This document shows, piece after piece, positions 1-9,805 of a DNA stretch of 64,000 nt (within the stretch, counting starts at the first letter, position 1; the number at the start of each line of letters is the position of its first letter). A program made the position numbers and the translations under genes. A model generated the notes under the pieces. The model was not told where the DNA came from. It ran no database searches and saw nothing but the letters and a program-made list of their open reading frames with translations. Source of the DNA: Coemansia sp. RSA 487 (Eukaryota > Kickxellomycota > Kickxellomycetes > Kickxellales > Kickxellaceae); contig JANBRJ010000064.1 in NCBI GenBank assembly GCA_027577595.1, positions 34,674 through 98,673 of the forward strand, read 5' to 3'.

Positions 1-441
1 ATTCGAGCCATTTTCTCTGAGAACTTTCTCATGGTTTCTAACTACGGAGCGTGTAAGGATGTTGTACTTATTAATGAAGAACTGTCGGGCAGGCTCGGGA
101 GCATGGATAATTAGCGCAGACATTTCGTATATATCGTTCATGTGTGCGCGGACCTCGTGTTGTCGAGCCATCAGCTGGATGTCATTGGGCTTGTAGAACA
201 GATCGTACTTGGTAGCCAAATACTTTTCGATGGCACGCGAATCGCCCAGAATAAAAGGCGCTGTGGAGTTTGATTCAACTTTCACAACAAGAACTGGGAG
301 GTTGCCGACAGGCTGGGAATCTTTTTCTTTAGGCCACTCGGGGAACTCCAGCGTCCAGTTTGCTCCAACAAAGGTAAGAAGGGCTTTGCATATTTCTGCG
401 CGTGCAGGAACAGGAAAATAACGCAAAATATAAGACGCCAT
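1..441 (-). CDS. Sigma-like glutathione S-transferase, partial (N-terminal 147 residues)
   Basis: The minus strand is open from an ATG at 441 to the window edge without a stop. The frame starts MASYILRYFPVPARAE and contains a cis-Pro segment QPVGNLPVL and a helix-2 segment DSRAIEKYLATKY. The same landmarks occur in order in the three GST genes at 28.4-31.2 kb (YF-I--R-E, QPVGKLPVL, A-IE-YLA), so this is a fourth family member. Cytosolic GSTs bind glutathione with this thioredoxin-like N-terminal domain; the Tyr of the opening LRYF motif is the expected catalytic Tyr of sigma-type enzymes. The visible part ends inside the helical C-terminal domain near HEKVLRENGSN, which is also conserved in the paralogs. 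The remainder lies outside the window. Membership of the GST fold is secure; the substrate is unknown. Confidence 0.88.
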   Translation of the reverse strand, partial: MASYILRYFPVPARAEICKALLTFVGANWTLEFPEWPKEKDSQPVGNLPVLVVKVESNSTAPFILGDSRAIEKYLATKYDLFYKPNDIQLMARQHEVRAHMNDIYEMSALIIHAPEPARQFFINKYNILTRSVVRNHEKVLRENGSN

Positions 442-750
442 TCTTTATGTTTATGATGAAAATGTCCTGTCACAAATAAATAATAAAATCAGTCGGAGCT
501 AAAACGAAAAAAAGAAAATTTATAACCATCTAAAAAAAAAAGCTAAATGCACGCAAATGGCATTTTGACAAATAAAATGTCAACAAAAGCCTACGCGCAC
601 AATTGAAAGACTCGGAAATATTTTGCGTTTACGGATAACACACAATGGAAGGGGCAGGATTTACTGCGTGTTTTCCCGAGCAATCTGGAAATGATATCGT
701 GACATTATCTAATTTATAAATAACAAAGTAACCATTCCTAGAAACATGAG
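442..750. promoter_or_regulatory. Upstream region of the partial GST gene, with TATA box
   Basis: AT-rich spacer between the GST ATG (441) and the stop of the acyl-CoA ligase at 751. On the minus strand a TATAAAT lies at 518-524, about 77 bases before the GST ATG, with pyrimidine-rich sequence between. I see no other gene here. Confidence 0.4.
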
Positions 751-2793
751 TTAATTCAACTCCTTGTAGAGGTCGTCAAGCATGCTTGCAAAATAAGCTT
801 TGGCTTCGCGGCGCTTCAGCTTGAGGGTTGGTGTAAGAAGGCCAGTCTTATCGAACGGAACAGGCAGCAAGTAAATGTTCTTTGGGACCTCGTAACCGCA
901 AAGATCGTGTGTTTTGCACCACATCGAAAGCTCGCTGAGGATCTCCTGTCGCGCTCTAACATCGTTGCACAGGTCGCTGAACGCGTCATCTGCGCCGCTG
1001 ACATAATGGGGCGGCAATGCTCCCTTTGATCTCAGAAACATTGGCAGCAACGTTTCGTCGGGAACCACAATGGCCACTAGAGCGCTCTTTAGCGGGTCAC
1101 CGTAGACAAACGCTTGGCTAACGGCAAAGTGGTCCATGAGCGTGTTTTCGATTTTTTCAGGGGCAATGAATTCACCTTGCGCCAGCTTGAACAGATTGTT
1201 CTTGCGGTCGATGATGTGGAGGCGGTTGCGGGAGTCGAGGAAGCCGATGTCGCTGGTGCACAGCCACCCGTCGTCGGTATACACCTGGCGCGTGAGCTCA
1301 GGCTGCCCGTAGTATTCTCTGGCCGTGTGTCCACCTTTGATCATAATCTCGCCCCGAGGGTATGGCATATCGTCGACGGTGTATCCGAGATCGGGAACGC
1401 TTCTGAGCTTCATCATTGCGCATGGAATTGGGGCGCCTACGTTGCCAGACTCGGTGTCGTCCATTTGTGTGACAGTCGTTGGGCCAATTGTTTCCGATAG
1501 GCCGTAGCCTTCGAGGACTTTGCACGAGAAGCAGCACCGCAGGAACTCGAGGGTCTCCGGGGAAATAGGCGCCGATCCAGAGATAATGAGCTTTAACTTG
1601 CCGCCGAACTTGTCGCGAAGCGGCTTAAAGATAATGCGGTCCCATAGCCAGTGCCTTGCCTGGCCACGGCTGGAAAGGTTGCTTCTTTTCGTCGAGTACG
1701 CGTACTGGAAGAGCGCCGACGGAAGCCCGCCCTTTACCTTGACGGCCGACAGGATCTTGTCCTGGATGCGGTTGAAAATGCGTGGCACGCCAACAAACAT
1801 TGTGGGCTGCAGCTCCTTGAGATCCTCGACGAGCTTGGCGGGATCGCTTCGCGGAAATGCGGTTTTGGTGCCAAACGCGAGCGAGACGTGCAAAGTCATG
1901 CGGCCGAGGCAGTGAGCCAGTGGAAGAAATCCCATCGAGCAGTCGTCTGGCGAGAACGGGTACATGTCGCCATGCTCCACCTGCGCAGCCGTCGACGAGA
2001 TCGTGGCAAGAATGTTTGCGTGCGTAAGGACCACGCCCTTGTATGTGCCCGATGTTCCCGACGTGTACACTATGGTAGCGACGTCGTCAGGAGCAGGAAG
2101 TGTCTCTGGCTCGACGGGTTGGCGCGCGCCCGAGTCTTCGACTACCCGCAGCGGCGTTATAGCAAGTCCGTGCGTGATGCCTGCCTGCAAAAGGCCGCTT
2201 GGCGGCATGCTGGCTTCGTCAACCATGATCATTGTTTGCAGGCACGGGATGGTCTCGATCATACCAAGGACAATCCGTGCGTACTTGCTGGTGCAGACAA
2301 TGACCTTCATGTCGACCTCATTTATTATATGCCTGAGCGCCGCCGCGCCAAAAGACACGTACATGGGGACCGAGACAAGGCGGTGGTAGTATGATGCAAA
2401 CTCGGTTAGTACCCATTCGACCGAGTTGTCCATCAGGATGCCGATCCTGTCGCCTGGGTGCATCCCGAGGAGCCGCAGCCCCGAGGCCAGGTTGACGAAC
2501 CGCTCGTGAAACAGATCCCATGTGATCCACCGGTACGCACCGACGTTACCCATGCCGTCGACGGTCGGCCGGTACCCAAAGACTGGTGCATTCCGGCCTG
2601 CGCGTGCGCGTCCACGCAAGTAATTGTCGTACAGCGAGTGCACGCCCTGTGTGTGCTGGATCAGCTTACCGGTCGTGTTGATATAGTTTACATATGGTTT
2701 GGTTTCTCCTGGGACTGCGGCGGATCCCGGAACCTCGATGGCACAAAGCGGTGGAGTTTTATTGGAGCTCTTGCTTGGAAGAATCATCAACAT
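751..2793 (-). CDS. Long-chain fatty acid-CoA ligase (ACSL/FAA type), copy 1
   Basis: ANL-superfamily adenylate-forming enzyme that activates fatty acids to acyl-CoA via an acyl-AMP. The P-loop-like AMP-binding motif YTSGTSGTYKG sits near residue 243 of the ATG-start protein. It is followed by the acyl-binding region with GVPRIFNRIQDK, the A5 motif EGYGLSE, and the C-terminal hinge and A8 motif TSDIGFLDSRNRLHIIDRKN. It ends with a normal family C-terminus (LKLKRREAKAYF). The reading frame extends to a TTG at 2925, but the first ATGs are at 2793 and 2787; the preceding sequence is T-rich and unlike protein. Alignment with the second copy at 4402-6702 supports a start near 2793 and gives about 680 residues, the usual family length. 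It is transcribed away from the UMP-CMP kinase gene. Fungal paralogs act at the ER, peroxisome or plasma membrane; I see no clear targeting signal. Confidence 0.93.
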   Translation of the reverse strand: MLMILPSKSSNKTPPLCAIEVPGSAAVPGETKPYVNYINTTGKLIQHTQGVHSLYDNYLRGRARAGRNAPVFGYRPTVDGMGNVGAYRWITWDLFHERFVNLASGLRLLGMHPGDRIGILMDNSVEWVLTEFASYYHRLVSVPMYVSFGAAALRHIINEVDMKVIVCTSKYARIVLGMIETIPCLQTMIMVDEASMPPSGLLQAGITHGLAITPLRVVEDSGARQPVEPETLPAPDDVATIVYTSGTSGTYKGVVLTHANILATISSTAAQVEHGDMYPFSPDDCSMGFLPLAHCLGRMTLHVSLAFGTKTAFPRSDPAKLVEDLKELQPTMFVGVPRIFNRIQDKILSAVKVKGGLPSALFQYAYSTKRSNLSSRGQARHWLWDRIIFKPLRDKFGGKLKLIISGSAPISPETLEFLRCCFSCKVLEGYGLSETIGPTTVTQMDDTESGNVGAPIPCAMMKLRSVPDLGYTVDDMPYPRGEIMIKGGHTAREYYGQPELTRQVYTDDGWLCTSDIGFLDSRNRLHIIDRKNNLFKLAQGEFIAPEKIENTLMDHFAVSQAFVYGDPLKSALVAIVVPDETLLPMFLRSKGALPPHYVSGADDAFSDLCNDVRARQEILSELSMWCKTHDLCGYEVPKNIYLLPVPFDKTGLLTPTLKLKRREAKAYFASMLDDLYKELN

Positions 2794-3320
2794 AAAAGTA
2801 GAGTTAAAAGAGAGCACATGAAAGACTTTGTTGGAATAAATATTTGTGAAAAAAAATGAAAGAAGAGAGGAAAACGGACGCATCAAAGATTGCCAGCAGC
2901 GTCCACACCCATCTAGAGAAATCAAAGAGCGTGAACGCGCTTATGAGAAACAAATATTCTGATCAACCAGAGCGAAAAAAAAAAAAAAAGTTCCATGGAA
3001 GTGGCTCTTCGTCGATCGTCATGTGTCTCTTGTTAGCCATTTTGCGCACAAACCACACATCATCATCTTTCAGATGACTATGCTTGTTCATTTGCTTTTC
3101 TCAGCTTCTTTTCAAAAAGTGCATGGCAGTGCATATATCAAATCATAATGGATGAGCACTCGATGATCTGATCCGTAAATAATAAATCAGTGACTGGGAG
3201 CTGCAGAATCATGGATCTTCAAAACATCACGCTTGAATGCGGATCACCCCAACATTTGCTTTTTTGTCCTTTACCTTTTTTTATGTTTAGAATTTCGTTA
3301 AAATCTGTTTAGCTATAAGA
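2794..3320. promoter_or_regulatory. Divergent promoter region, acyl-CoA ligase 1 / UMP-CMP kinase
   Basis: About 530 bases separate the two divergent start codons. It is AT-rich with an A run at 2977-2989. A T-rich pyrimidine tract runs up to the kinase ATG. No convincing TATA box or further gene is visible. Confidence 0.35.
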
Positions 3321-4310
3321 ATGTTCGTGTTTGCTAGAACCAAAGTGCTCAGAAGCGCCTTGCAAAGGGCAGCCATCACGCCACTGCGCACGGCCAAACC
3401 ACACGGGTACCAAGGATCCTGGTACTCAAGCAAGCCGAGCAGCAAGCTTGACCAGCTGGGGATGGGGCAGAGCGACAAGGGGCGGAAGGACCAAAGCAAG
3501 GGACTCATATTGGGCGTGCACCCAGTGGCGTTGATTTCGGCGATAACCATCGTATTCTGTGGGTACCACTTGCTTATCAAGCCGGCGTTTGAAGCAAAGG
3601 CGAGCCAGCCAGATCGACCCAAAATCGTGGAAAGGAAAATAGAGTTCAGCGATGCGGAGATCGCCCGCTTCCCGTTCGACCAAAAGACCGTGGTCTTTGT
3701 GCTTGGTGGTCCGGGGTCCGGAAAGGGCACCAATTCGGCTAAGCTCGTGGACGACTTTGGGTTCGTCCATCTTTCAGCTGGCGACCTCCTGCGCGAGGAG
3801 CAAGCGCGCCCGGCGGCCCAGTTCGGCGAGCTTATCGAGTACTACATCCGCGAGGGCAAGATTGTACCGCACGAAGTCACCATAGGGCTGCTGAGAAATG
3901 CGATGATGAAGCACCCCGAGTGCGACCGCTTCCTGATCGACGGGTTCCCAAGGAACCTGAAGCAAGCAAAGGCGTTCGAGGACACCGTTTGCGTGGCCAA
4001 GAAGGTGCTGTACTTTGAGTGCCCCGAGTCTGTGCTCCTCGAAAGGCTCCTGGACCGTGGCAAGACAAGCGGGCGGTCCGACGATAACATCGAGTCGATT
4101 AAGAAGAGGTTCAGGACCTATGTCAACGACAGCAAGCCCGTGATCGACGACTATGACAAGCAGGGCAAGGTCATTACTGTCTCGTGCAAGGGAACCATGG
4201 ATAGCGTCTACGACATCACGAAGAAGCAGATGGCGGCCTTTCTTGAAGAAGCGGAGAAGGAGCAGACACAGCAGCAGCAGAAAGAGCAGCAGCAGCCCAT
4301 CGCAGGATAG
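3321..4310 (+). CDS. UMP-CMP (nucleoside monophosphate) kinase with membrane-anchor extension
   Basis: Phosphorylates UMP and CMP with ATP in pyrimidine nucleotide synthesis. Of 329 residues, the last 210 or so form the kinase. The P-loop GGPGSGKG is at residues 129-136, the NMP-binding segment HLSAGDLLREE follows, then GFPRNLKQA, and the LID region RGKTSGRSDDN is short, as in UMP-CMP kinases rather than long-LID adenylate kinases. The first 120 residues are unusual: a Ser/Arg/Lys-rich, acid-poor start (MFVFARTKVLRSALQRAA) resembling a mitochondrial presequence, then a hydrophobic helix at about 61-85 (LILGVHPVALISAITIVFC). This suggests anchoring in a mitochondrial membrane, whereas the classical fungal enzyme is soluble. 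The tail is Gln/Lys-rich. It is convergent with acyl-CoA ligase 2, 91 bases from its stop. Kinase identity is firm; localisation is inferred. Confidence 0.92.
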   Translation: MFVFARTKVLRSALQRAAITPLRTAKPHGYQGSWYSSKPSSKLDQLGMGQSDKGRKDQSKGLILGVHPVALISAITIVFCGYHLLIKPAFEAKASQPDRPKIVERKIEFSDAEIARFPFDQKTVVFVLGGPGSGKGTNSAKLVDDFGFVHLSAGDLLREEQARPAAQFGELIEYYIREGKIVPHEVTIGLLRNAMMKHPECDRFLIDGFPRNLKQAKAFEDTVCVAKKVLYFECPESVLLERLLDRGKTSGRSDDNIESIKKRFRTYVNDSKPVIDDYDKQGKVITVSCKGTMDSVYDITKKQMAAFLEEAEKEQTQQQQKEQQQPIAG

Positions 4311-4401
4311 CGGAACGCCATCTTTACCAAATGCATAGTTTAGCTATTAAAAATAAACATTGAAGCTCGAGTACCAGAATAGAAATAGAATAACAACGGG
4401 G

Positions 4402-6702
4402 TTACATTTTCTTTGACGATGCCTTGCTCATCTTCCAGTTGCTGATGCCGGCCATCTGGCTCTGGTCGATGCCGGCGCTCTCGATCTCCTCATACAGGCG
4501 GTTGATGGTGACCTGGTAGTGGCGGATGGCTTCGTAGCGCTTGATCTTCAGCGTCGGCGTCAGCAGGCCATAGACATCCAGGCCATACGGCTCGAGATAG
4601 ATGTTGCTGAGCAGCTCGTAGTAGCTGAGGTCGCGCTCAACGCTGTGGTTGTTGAGCTCGTTGAGCACAGCGCTGCGCACCATCGTGTCGATGCACAGCA
4701 TCTGGTGGTGCGGTGGCTCCGCCCCCTCCTTGATGATCTTCTTCTTCGACAGGAAGACGCGCAGAAACTCGGGGTCCAGCACAACGATGCCCACGAGGGC
4801 GCCACGCTCGCGGTCTCCATACACGAACGCCTGGGTCACCAGGTCGCAGTCGCAGTACACGTACTCAATGCGCTCGGGCTCGATCAGGTGCCCTGTGTTG
4901 AGCTTGAAGATGTTGCATTTGCGGTCGATGATCTTGAGCCGGCCCTGGTCGTCGAACATGCCCAGATCGCCCGTGCGGAACCACCCGTCGTGGGACAGCA
5001 CCTCGGCCGTCAGCTCAGGCTGGCGGAAGTACCCGCGGAACACGTTGGCGCCGCGCACCATGACCTCTCCCCGGGGGTACGGCTTGTCGTCGACGGTGTA
5101 GCCGAGCTCCTTGACGCTGGCCAGCTTGATCATGTTTGTCGGGAACGGCGTGCCGACAGAGCCGGGCGCTGCGTCGTCATGCGTGGTGATGCTTGCCGGC
5201 CCGCACGTCTCGGTCATTCCGTAGCCCTCGTTGACCTCGCACGAGAACGTGCACTTGAGGAACGCCATCGCCTCGTGCGAAATCGACGACGTTCCCGAGA
5301 TTATCAGGCGGATGCGGCCGCCCAGCGTCTCGCTCAGAGGCTTGAAGATCACGTGGTCCCACAGCCAATGGCCAGCCTGCCCGTGCTTGATGTTGCGCAG
5401 CTTGGCCTTGACAGCGTGGCGGAAGATGGATCCGGCCAGCCCGTTCTTGCCCTTGATGACGGCCATCGCCTTGTCTTGCACGCGGTTGATGAACTTTGGC
5501 ACGCCGATGATGACGGTGGGCTTGACTGCGCCCAAGTCCTCCAGCATGTGGTCCGGCTGCGTGCGCGGAAACGCCGTGCGGCACCCCACAGCCACCATCA
5601 CGTGCATCGCCAGCCGCCCCAGGATGTGCGACAGTGGCAGGATCGATGCGCTGCAGTCCCTGGCCGTCACGTGCGGAAGGTCCCTGTTCTCCATCACAAA
5701 GTTTGTGCCAGCAATCGACGACACCAGGTTTCCGTGCGTCAGGATTGCGCCCTTGGGCACGTCAATTGTCCCCGACGTAAACACAATCGTCGCCACGTCG
5801 TCGTACTTTGGCAGCTTGAACCTCTCCTCGGTGCTCTCGCGCCCGTACGCCTCGACATCGGCCATGTTGAACACCGAGAACCCTTTTTCTATCAGCCGGT
5901 CCACCAGCGCCTGCGGCGGCGGCTGCTGCATCAGCACAATGTTTTTGACCTTTGTGATGTGGTCACGCATGTCCAGCAGCTTTTTTGCGCATATCGTTGT
6001 TGCAAACACCGTAGTCATCTCCGTCAGGTTGATTATGTACTCGATGTGCGCTCGGCTCTGCGTCTCGTGGATGGCTATCGACACGAACCCTTGGTAGTAT
6101 GTGGCGAACTCGACCATGGGCCACTCCAGACAGTTCCCGCCAAACAGCCCGACGTTGTCGCCGGGCCGCAGCCCGAGCCCCTGGAACCCCTTCGACAGGT
6201 TGCGGAACCGGTCGTGGAACGATCCGTACGATATCCACTTTATGGCGCCTGGCTGCCCGCTCCTTTGATCCCTGTCTCTGTGTCCAAAAACAGGCACCGA
6301 CGCTACAAGTGATGCAGACAAGCGATTTGCACAAAGCATCGCGGTTTCCTTTAGCAAATGCTCGCTTTATGCATAGCGCCTTGGTGGTCTAATAATGGCC
6401 AACCTGGCAAACAAAGAGATACTTACGGCCACCTGCGGTCTTCATCCCATGCAGAAAGCTTTCGTATACGGTTGATATGTTGTCGGCGCTGAATAAAAGC
6501 TTGTTGTTTGCTGCATTGCGGTTCAGCACAGGCTACAAACCAGATAAAAAACAAACAAACACAATTAAGTCTGTGTGCATATTGACAAGGCCATTCATTG
6601 TCTCAACCACCACAGTCTTGGATGAGATGCACTTACTATTGTTTCGTTTTCAATGTCGGGTGCATTGAGCACTGGTATCGAGTATGTGTTTCTTCTGTAC
6701 AT
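4402..6702 (-). CDS. Long-chain fatty acid-CoA ligase, copy 2 (three exons)
   Basis: A paralog of the ligase at 751-2793 with AMP-binding motif FTSGTIDVPKG, EGYGMTE, and A8 region TGDLGMFDDQGRLKIIDRKC. The continuous frame lacks the N-terminus, which I recover from two upstream exons. Exon 1 is 6637-6702 (22 codons, MYRRNTYSIPVLNAPDIE...), exon 2 is 6427-6532 and exon 3 is 4402-6302. Introns are 6533-6636 (GTAAGT...TTTGTAG) and 6303-6426 (GTAAGT...CTTGTAG). The spliced frame is 2073 bases, 690 residues plus stop. The exon 2 peptide aligns with copy 1 (NAANNKLLF against NTTGKLIQH; STVYESFLHG against HSLYDNYLRG), which supports the model. The AMP-binding loop is altered: GTIDVPKG replaces the usual GTSGxPKG, so Ser-Gly is replaced by Ile-Asp. 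This may alter activity. Same reaction as copy 1 is expected if it is active. Confidence 0.9.
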
Positions 6703-7414
6703 TGCTTTGGGACGTTTTTTTTATTTCGTTAGCCAGCAAGATAGGGGAGGGGGAGGCGCGCTTTTGAAAGAGGAGGTTCTGCCTTTGTCTATTGCAAGCA
6801 AAACTGAGCTGTTGTAAGGCCTCTAGCTTAGTGAAAGAAAGTACAGTGCAAAAAAGAAAGATGGCGGCGAGCGAACCTCTTCTGCCGTGGATGAGGAGTG
6901 CGTAATAACTAAATAAGTAGATAAAACAGGAGGTGTCCAAAAAGAAAGACGAAGGCAAAAAAGGAAGAAAGTTTTGGCCAGGTGTTGAGGTTGTTGGTAG
7001 GAGAGGGGCAATCTTGCGTGCCTTGCCAAAGAGATAAACTTTCCTCTTTGCGCATTTATGCGGGGCCTTTTATTTTTTCCTCTCCTCAGCATATATGCTT
7101 TTTTTTTACAAAGACTTGGTTCTGGTACACGCGATTGAAGGGGAGGGAAAATAAAAGTCGATCCATGCCTTTATGTTCTTTGCTCTCTTTACGCCATTCT
7201 GAGAACTCTCCGAACCTTCACATCCTCTCCCCCTCCTTCCCACGCGCTGAGTCTGTTCCTTGCTTTCCCTGCGTCGGCTTCTGCTTGGAAATTAATCAAT
7301 GTTATCTCTGAAATTCTGTCACTACATTAACCCGTTGTACGCTAGAAAGGTAAATAAATACATCCCGCCCATTATAAAAAGGAATAGCGGAATACTTTGC
7401 TATACCGCTTCTCT
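6703..7414. other. Intergenic region, acyl-CoA ligase 2 promoter and 3' flank of the 2H gene
   Basis: About 710 bases with T-rich and A-rich runs. It lies upstream of the minus-strand ligase and downstream of the minus-strand 2H phosphoesterase. Reading frames here have no recognisable protein features. Confidence 0.3.
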
Positions 7415-8080
7415 TCATGGAAGCGACAGAAAGCCATCATAGGCGTACGCCCCGCTCTCGGCGAACCGAAAGCGCCTTGCCACCTGTATCTGCTCGACCC
7501 GGCACGTCCCAAACGTGCCTTCCCCAAATTCACCCAGCAGCTCGCGTGCATCGACTGAAAACCGAGGACGCCCCTTGTTGCCTGCAGTGCCAGTCGCACA
7601 TTCTGCATACTTTGACTTGTTGGCCCGAACAACAGTCATGTGTATCTTGAGCTCGCGCTTCTCGTCAATGTACCCGGCCTTATCGAATGACCCGCGCACA
7701 AACTCACACATGCGCTGCAATCTCCCGGGGGTCTCTGTGTCTTCGACCCGTGCGTACAGAATGCGCGCAGCACTTGGGTCCTGCTCCATCGTCTCCAGCC
7801 CACATACGCGTATCTCGAGCGGTCGTCCGTCCAGTATCTTGTTGATATCTTTGTCTAGCGACTGGAGAAATGCTACGGCACGACGTATTTCAACAGGAGT
7901 CTGCAGCCGAAGCATCCCTAGTGTGACGTGCATGCTTGCGGGGCTCACAAAACTTGAACTAGCGGCTTGTTGGAGGGACGCACTGCGCTGCGCCCTGCTC
8001 TGAAAGTTGCTCACTCTGCGCTGGATCTCGATGCCTGTGATCGGCAGGCTTATAAAATGCGTATAGGGTATGTTTGGCAT
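7415..8080 (-). CDS. 2H phosphoesterase-like protein (AKAP7/ASCC1 type)
   Basis: A 221-residue protein starting MPNIPYTHFISLPI. It carries the two H-x-T/S motifs that define the 2H superfamily: HVTLGML near residue 52 and HMTVVRA near residue 150. Between them are the family-typical segments VCGLETMEQDPSAARILYARV and a helix RMCEFVRGSF. This matches the AKAP7-NLS / ASCC1 C-terminal domain, whose members bind or hydrolyse 2',3'-cyclic phosphate or 2'-5' linked RNA. There is no KH domain in front, unlike animal ASCC1, so this is a stand-alone phosphoesterase domain. Both catalytic histidines are present, so it is probably active; the RNA substrate is not predictable. The protein ends in DGFLSLP just before the stop at 7415. 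Confidence 0.82.
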   Translation of the reverse strand: MPNIPYTHFISLPITGIEIQRRVSNFQSRAQRSASLQQAASSSFVSPASMHVTLGMLRLQTPVEIRRAVAFLQSLDKDINKILDGRPLEIRVCGLETMEQDPSAARILYARVEDTETPGRLQRMCEFVRGSFDKAGYIDEKRELKIHMTVVRANKSKYAECATGTAGNKGRPRFSVDARELLGEFGEGTFGTCRVEQIQVARRFRFAESGAYAYDGFLSLP

Positions 8081-8353
8081 CTCTTTGCTCTTTACTCCTT
8101 ACTCTTTACGAAAAAAAACTTTTGAACTAGCTAACAAAAATAAAGGAGACGGCCAATATTTGAATTTAAAAATCGCAAGAAATCAACGTACAGACTGCGT
8201 AGAAAAACTGATTCTTTAATTAACCTTTATGCATTGTGCCACTGTTTTCTTGTGTCTCTTATTTTAGCAAAACCATGCACAGCAAAATAAAACAATCCAA
8301 CATTTTGAATAATGAAAGCTTGGCTTAATAAGTGAAAAGGCAGCTAACTATAC

Positions 8354-8854
8354 TTACTTCTTGTCAATTAGCACAATTGAAATTGCATCCTTGCTGTCCA
8401 TCTTGTGTTTTATATATGTGTCTCTGGGCTTGATCAGCGTCGATCCATAGGTCGCTTTGATGGTCTTTCCAGAGGAAACGTTCACTTGCATTATATCCAA
8501 CATATATTTGACATCCCTCATTATGTTGTCGTTGATAAATGTGTGAAGGTTTTCAACTTTGCCATTACATTTAAATTTGACATCAACAATATTGCACCAT
8601 AGAACTAGCGTTTTTCCATTTCCAAACTCATTAAGTCGCTTGTTAGGCAACGCCTTCACGGGTTTCCTGTAGCTGGATTCCGTATATATTTTAATCTTTC
8701 CAGCGTTTAAACACGTCTCAGCCTCTACCAATCTTGTTAAATAACTAATGTTCCTTTCAGTACTAGGATTAGGAATTATAATATCCAATGCCGGCTTTCT
8801 GTTGGTCTTTAAAAGAACGCTTTCAAACACATTGTGTTTCCTCGTAATAGACAT
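8354..8854 (-). CDS. Double ubiquitin-like-fold family protein A (unrecognised family)
   Basis: A 166-residue protein I cannot assign to a named family. It shares a clear pattern with the genes at 10099-10605 and 27828-28316: an opening strand V/I-x-L/V-KT, an NP turn near residue 29, LPNKRLN near 69, LxLWCNI near 83-88, a GK turn near 125, and a final strand after a DS pair. The shape repeats twice: two strands, a helix, a loop with a conserved Pro, then a last strand. The second half (KATYGSTLIKPRDTYI, then a strand) resembles the ubiquitin stretch that ends in the last two beta strands. I infer two tandem beta-grasp domains. No Gly-Gly end is present; it ends with Lys-Lys. Composition is Lys/Ile/Asn-rich, unlike the GC-richer neighbours. 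Function unknown. Confidence 0.62.
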   Translation of the reverse strand: MSITRKHNVFESVLLKTNRKPALDIIIPNPSTERNISYLTRLVEAETCLNAGKIKIYTESSYRKPVKALPNKRLNEFGNGKTLVLWCNIVDVKFKCNGKVENLHTFINDNIMRDVKYMLDIMQVNVSSGKTIKATYGSTLIKPRDTYIKHKMDSKDAISIVLIDKK

Positions 8855-9306
8855 TCGTACTAGCGTTTAAATGTTCCTAAAATTGCAAATATATAGCAGA
8901 ACTAAATAACTAGGAAGGAATGAATGGTTGAAACATGAAAAGTGGGGCGAATAGGAAATTCAAGGCATTTTATAGTGTCATTATCATCTTACATTTGCCT
9001 TTATTTATGTTATGTGTATTATGTATTACCTGGCTTGCTTTCCTTGGGTTGTCACCGACATCTAACATATTAAAGTCATCAATGCACAAAGAAGTACAAA
9101 TAGCAACCAAGAAGTCATTGCTGATGAAAATTTACAGATCCCGCCCAACTTCTTGTCCGCAGAAAGGACAAACAGCACATATTGTATATAGAAGCCTCGG
9201 ATAATTTGCTAACAATTATTTAATTAAAAGATACTTTGTATATAAGAAATAGTTTACTTTTTTTTTAAAAAACTACGCTTTACTGATGCATTATGCTATA
9301 AGCAGT
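8855..9306. other. Spacer upstream of family gene A
   Basis: AT-rich. On the minus strand a TATATAT lies at about 8888-8896, 35-40 bases before the ATG of gene A. I see no gene. Confidence 0.3.
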
Positions 9307-9805
9307 TTATTCCTTGTTGACAAGCTCAATAGTAATAGCTGCATTGCTGTCTATCGTATGTTTCACGCAATTGTAACAACATTTGATTTGCTTTAATCCA
9401 TACATAACTTTAATGGCTTTTCCGAATGCAGCTTTTGCATTCGTTAAAACAAGCGAAAGCTCAGCACCCTTAATCATGCTATCCCTAAGCAGAGTATACA
9501 CTTTTTTGTGCTTGTCTTTGTATTTATGCTTGACACAAACTATATTGCATTGCAGTATCAAGGTATTTCCATTGCTACAATTGTTAAGACGCAAGACTGG
9601 TAGCTCTTTTACACGTTCCTCGAATTCTGTCTCTGTATAAAGCTTAATTTTGAAAGTGCTTATCCCTCTAATATCCTTTATTAGAACTTTTAAATCGGCA
9701 AGTATTTTCAACGCTTGGTTCTGGAATTCTATTATTTAACACTAGCTTTCTCTGTGTCTCAAGGGCAACCATTTGAAGTACTGTGTGGTTCTCACTAGAA
9801 CTCAT
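9307..9805 (-). pseudogene. Double ubiquitin-like-fold family member B, frameshifted
   Basis: The long frame ends at 9307 and covers the region homologous to residues 32 onward of paralog A (RLNNCSNGNTLILQCNI, then the second domain to a final Asn-Lys-Glu). The missing N-terminus is immediately upstream in another frame. An ATG at 9805 gives MSSSENHTVLQMVALETQRK, followed by IPEPS, which matches the IPNPS of paralog A. The two frames join near 9726, where CCAAGCG has one base more than a continuous frame allows. So the copy is intact apart from a single-base shift at a short A run. Either it is a young pseudogene or the shift is a sequencing error. The WCNI hallmark has diverged to QCNI, which favours relaxed constraint. 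Confidence 0.6.

Noticed and set aside
2785-2925. TTG-initiated N-terminal extension of acyl-CoA ligase 1
   Set aside because: The sequence is Phe/Ser-rich without homology to the paralog; the ATG at 2793 (or 2787) fits better.
4519-6312. Long plus-strand frame of 597 codons
   Set aside because: It is antisense to the second acyl-CoA ligase and is Val/His/Arg-rich without domain features; a shadow of GC-rich coding sequence.
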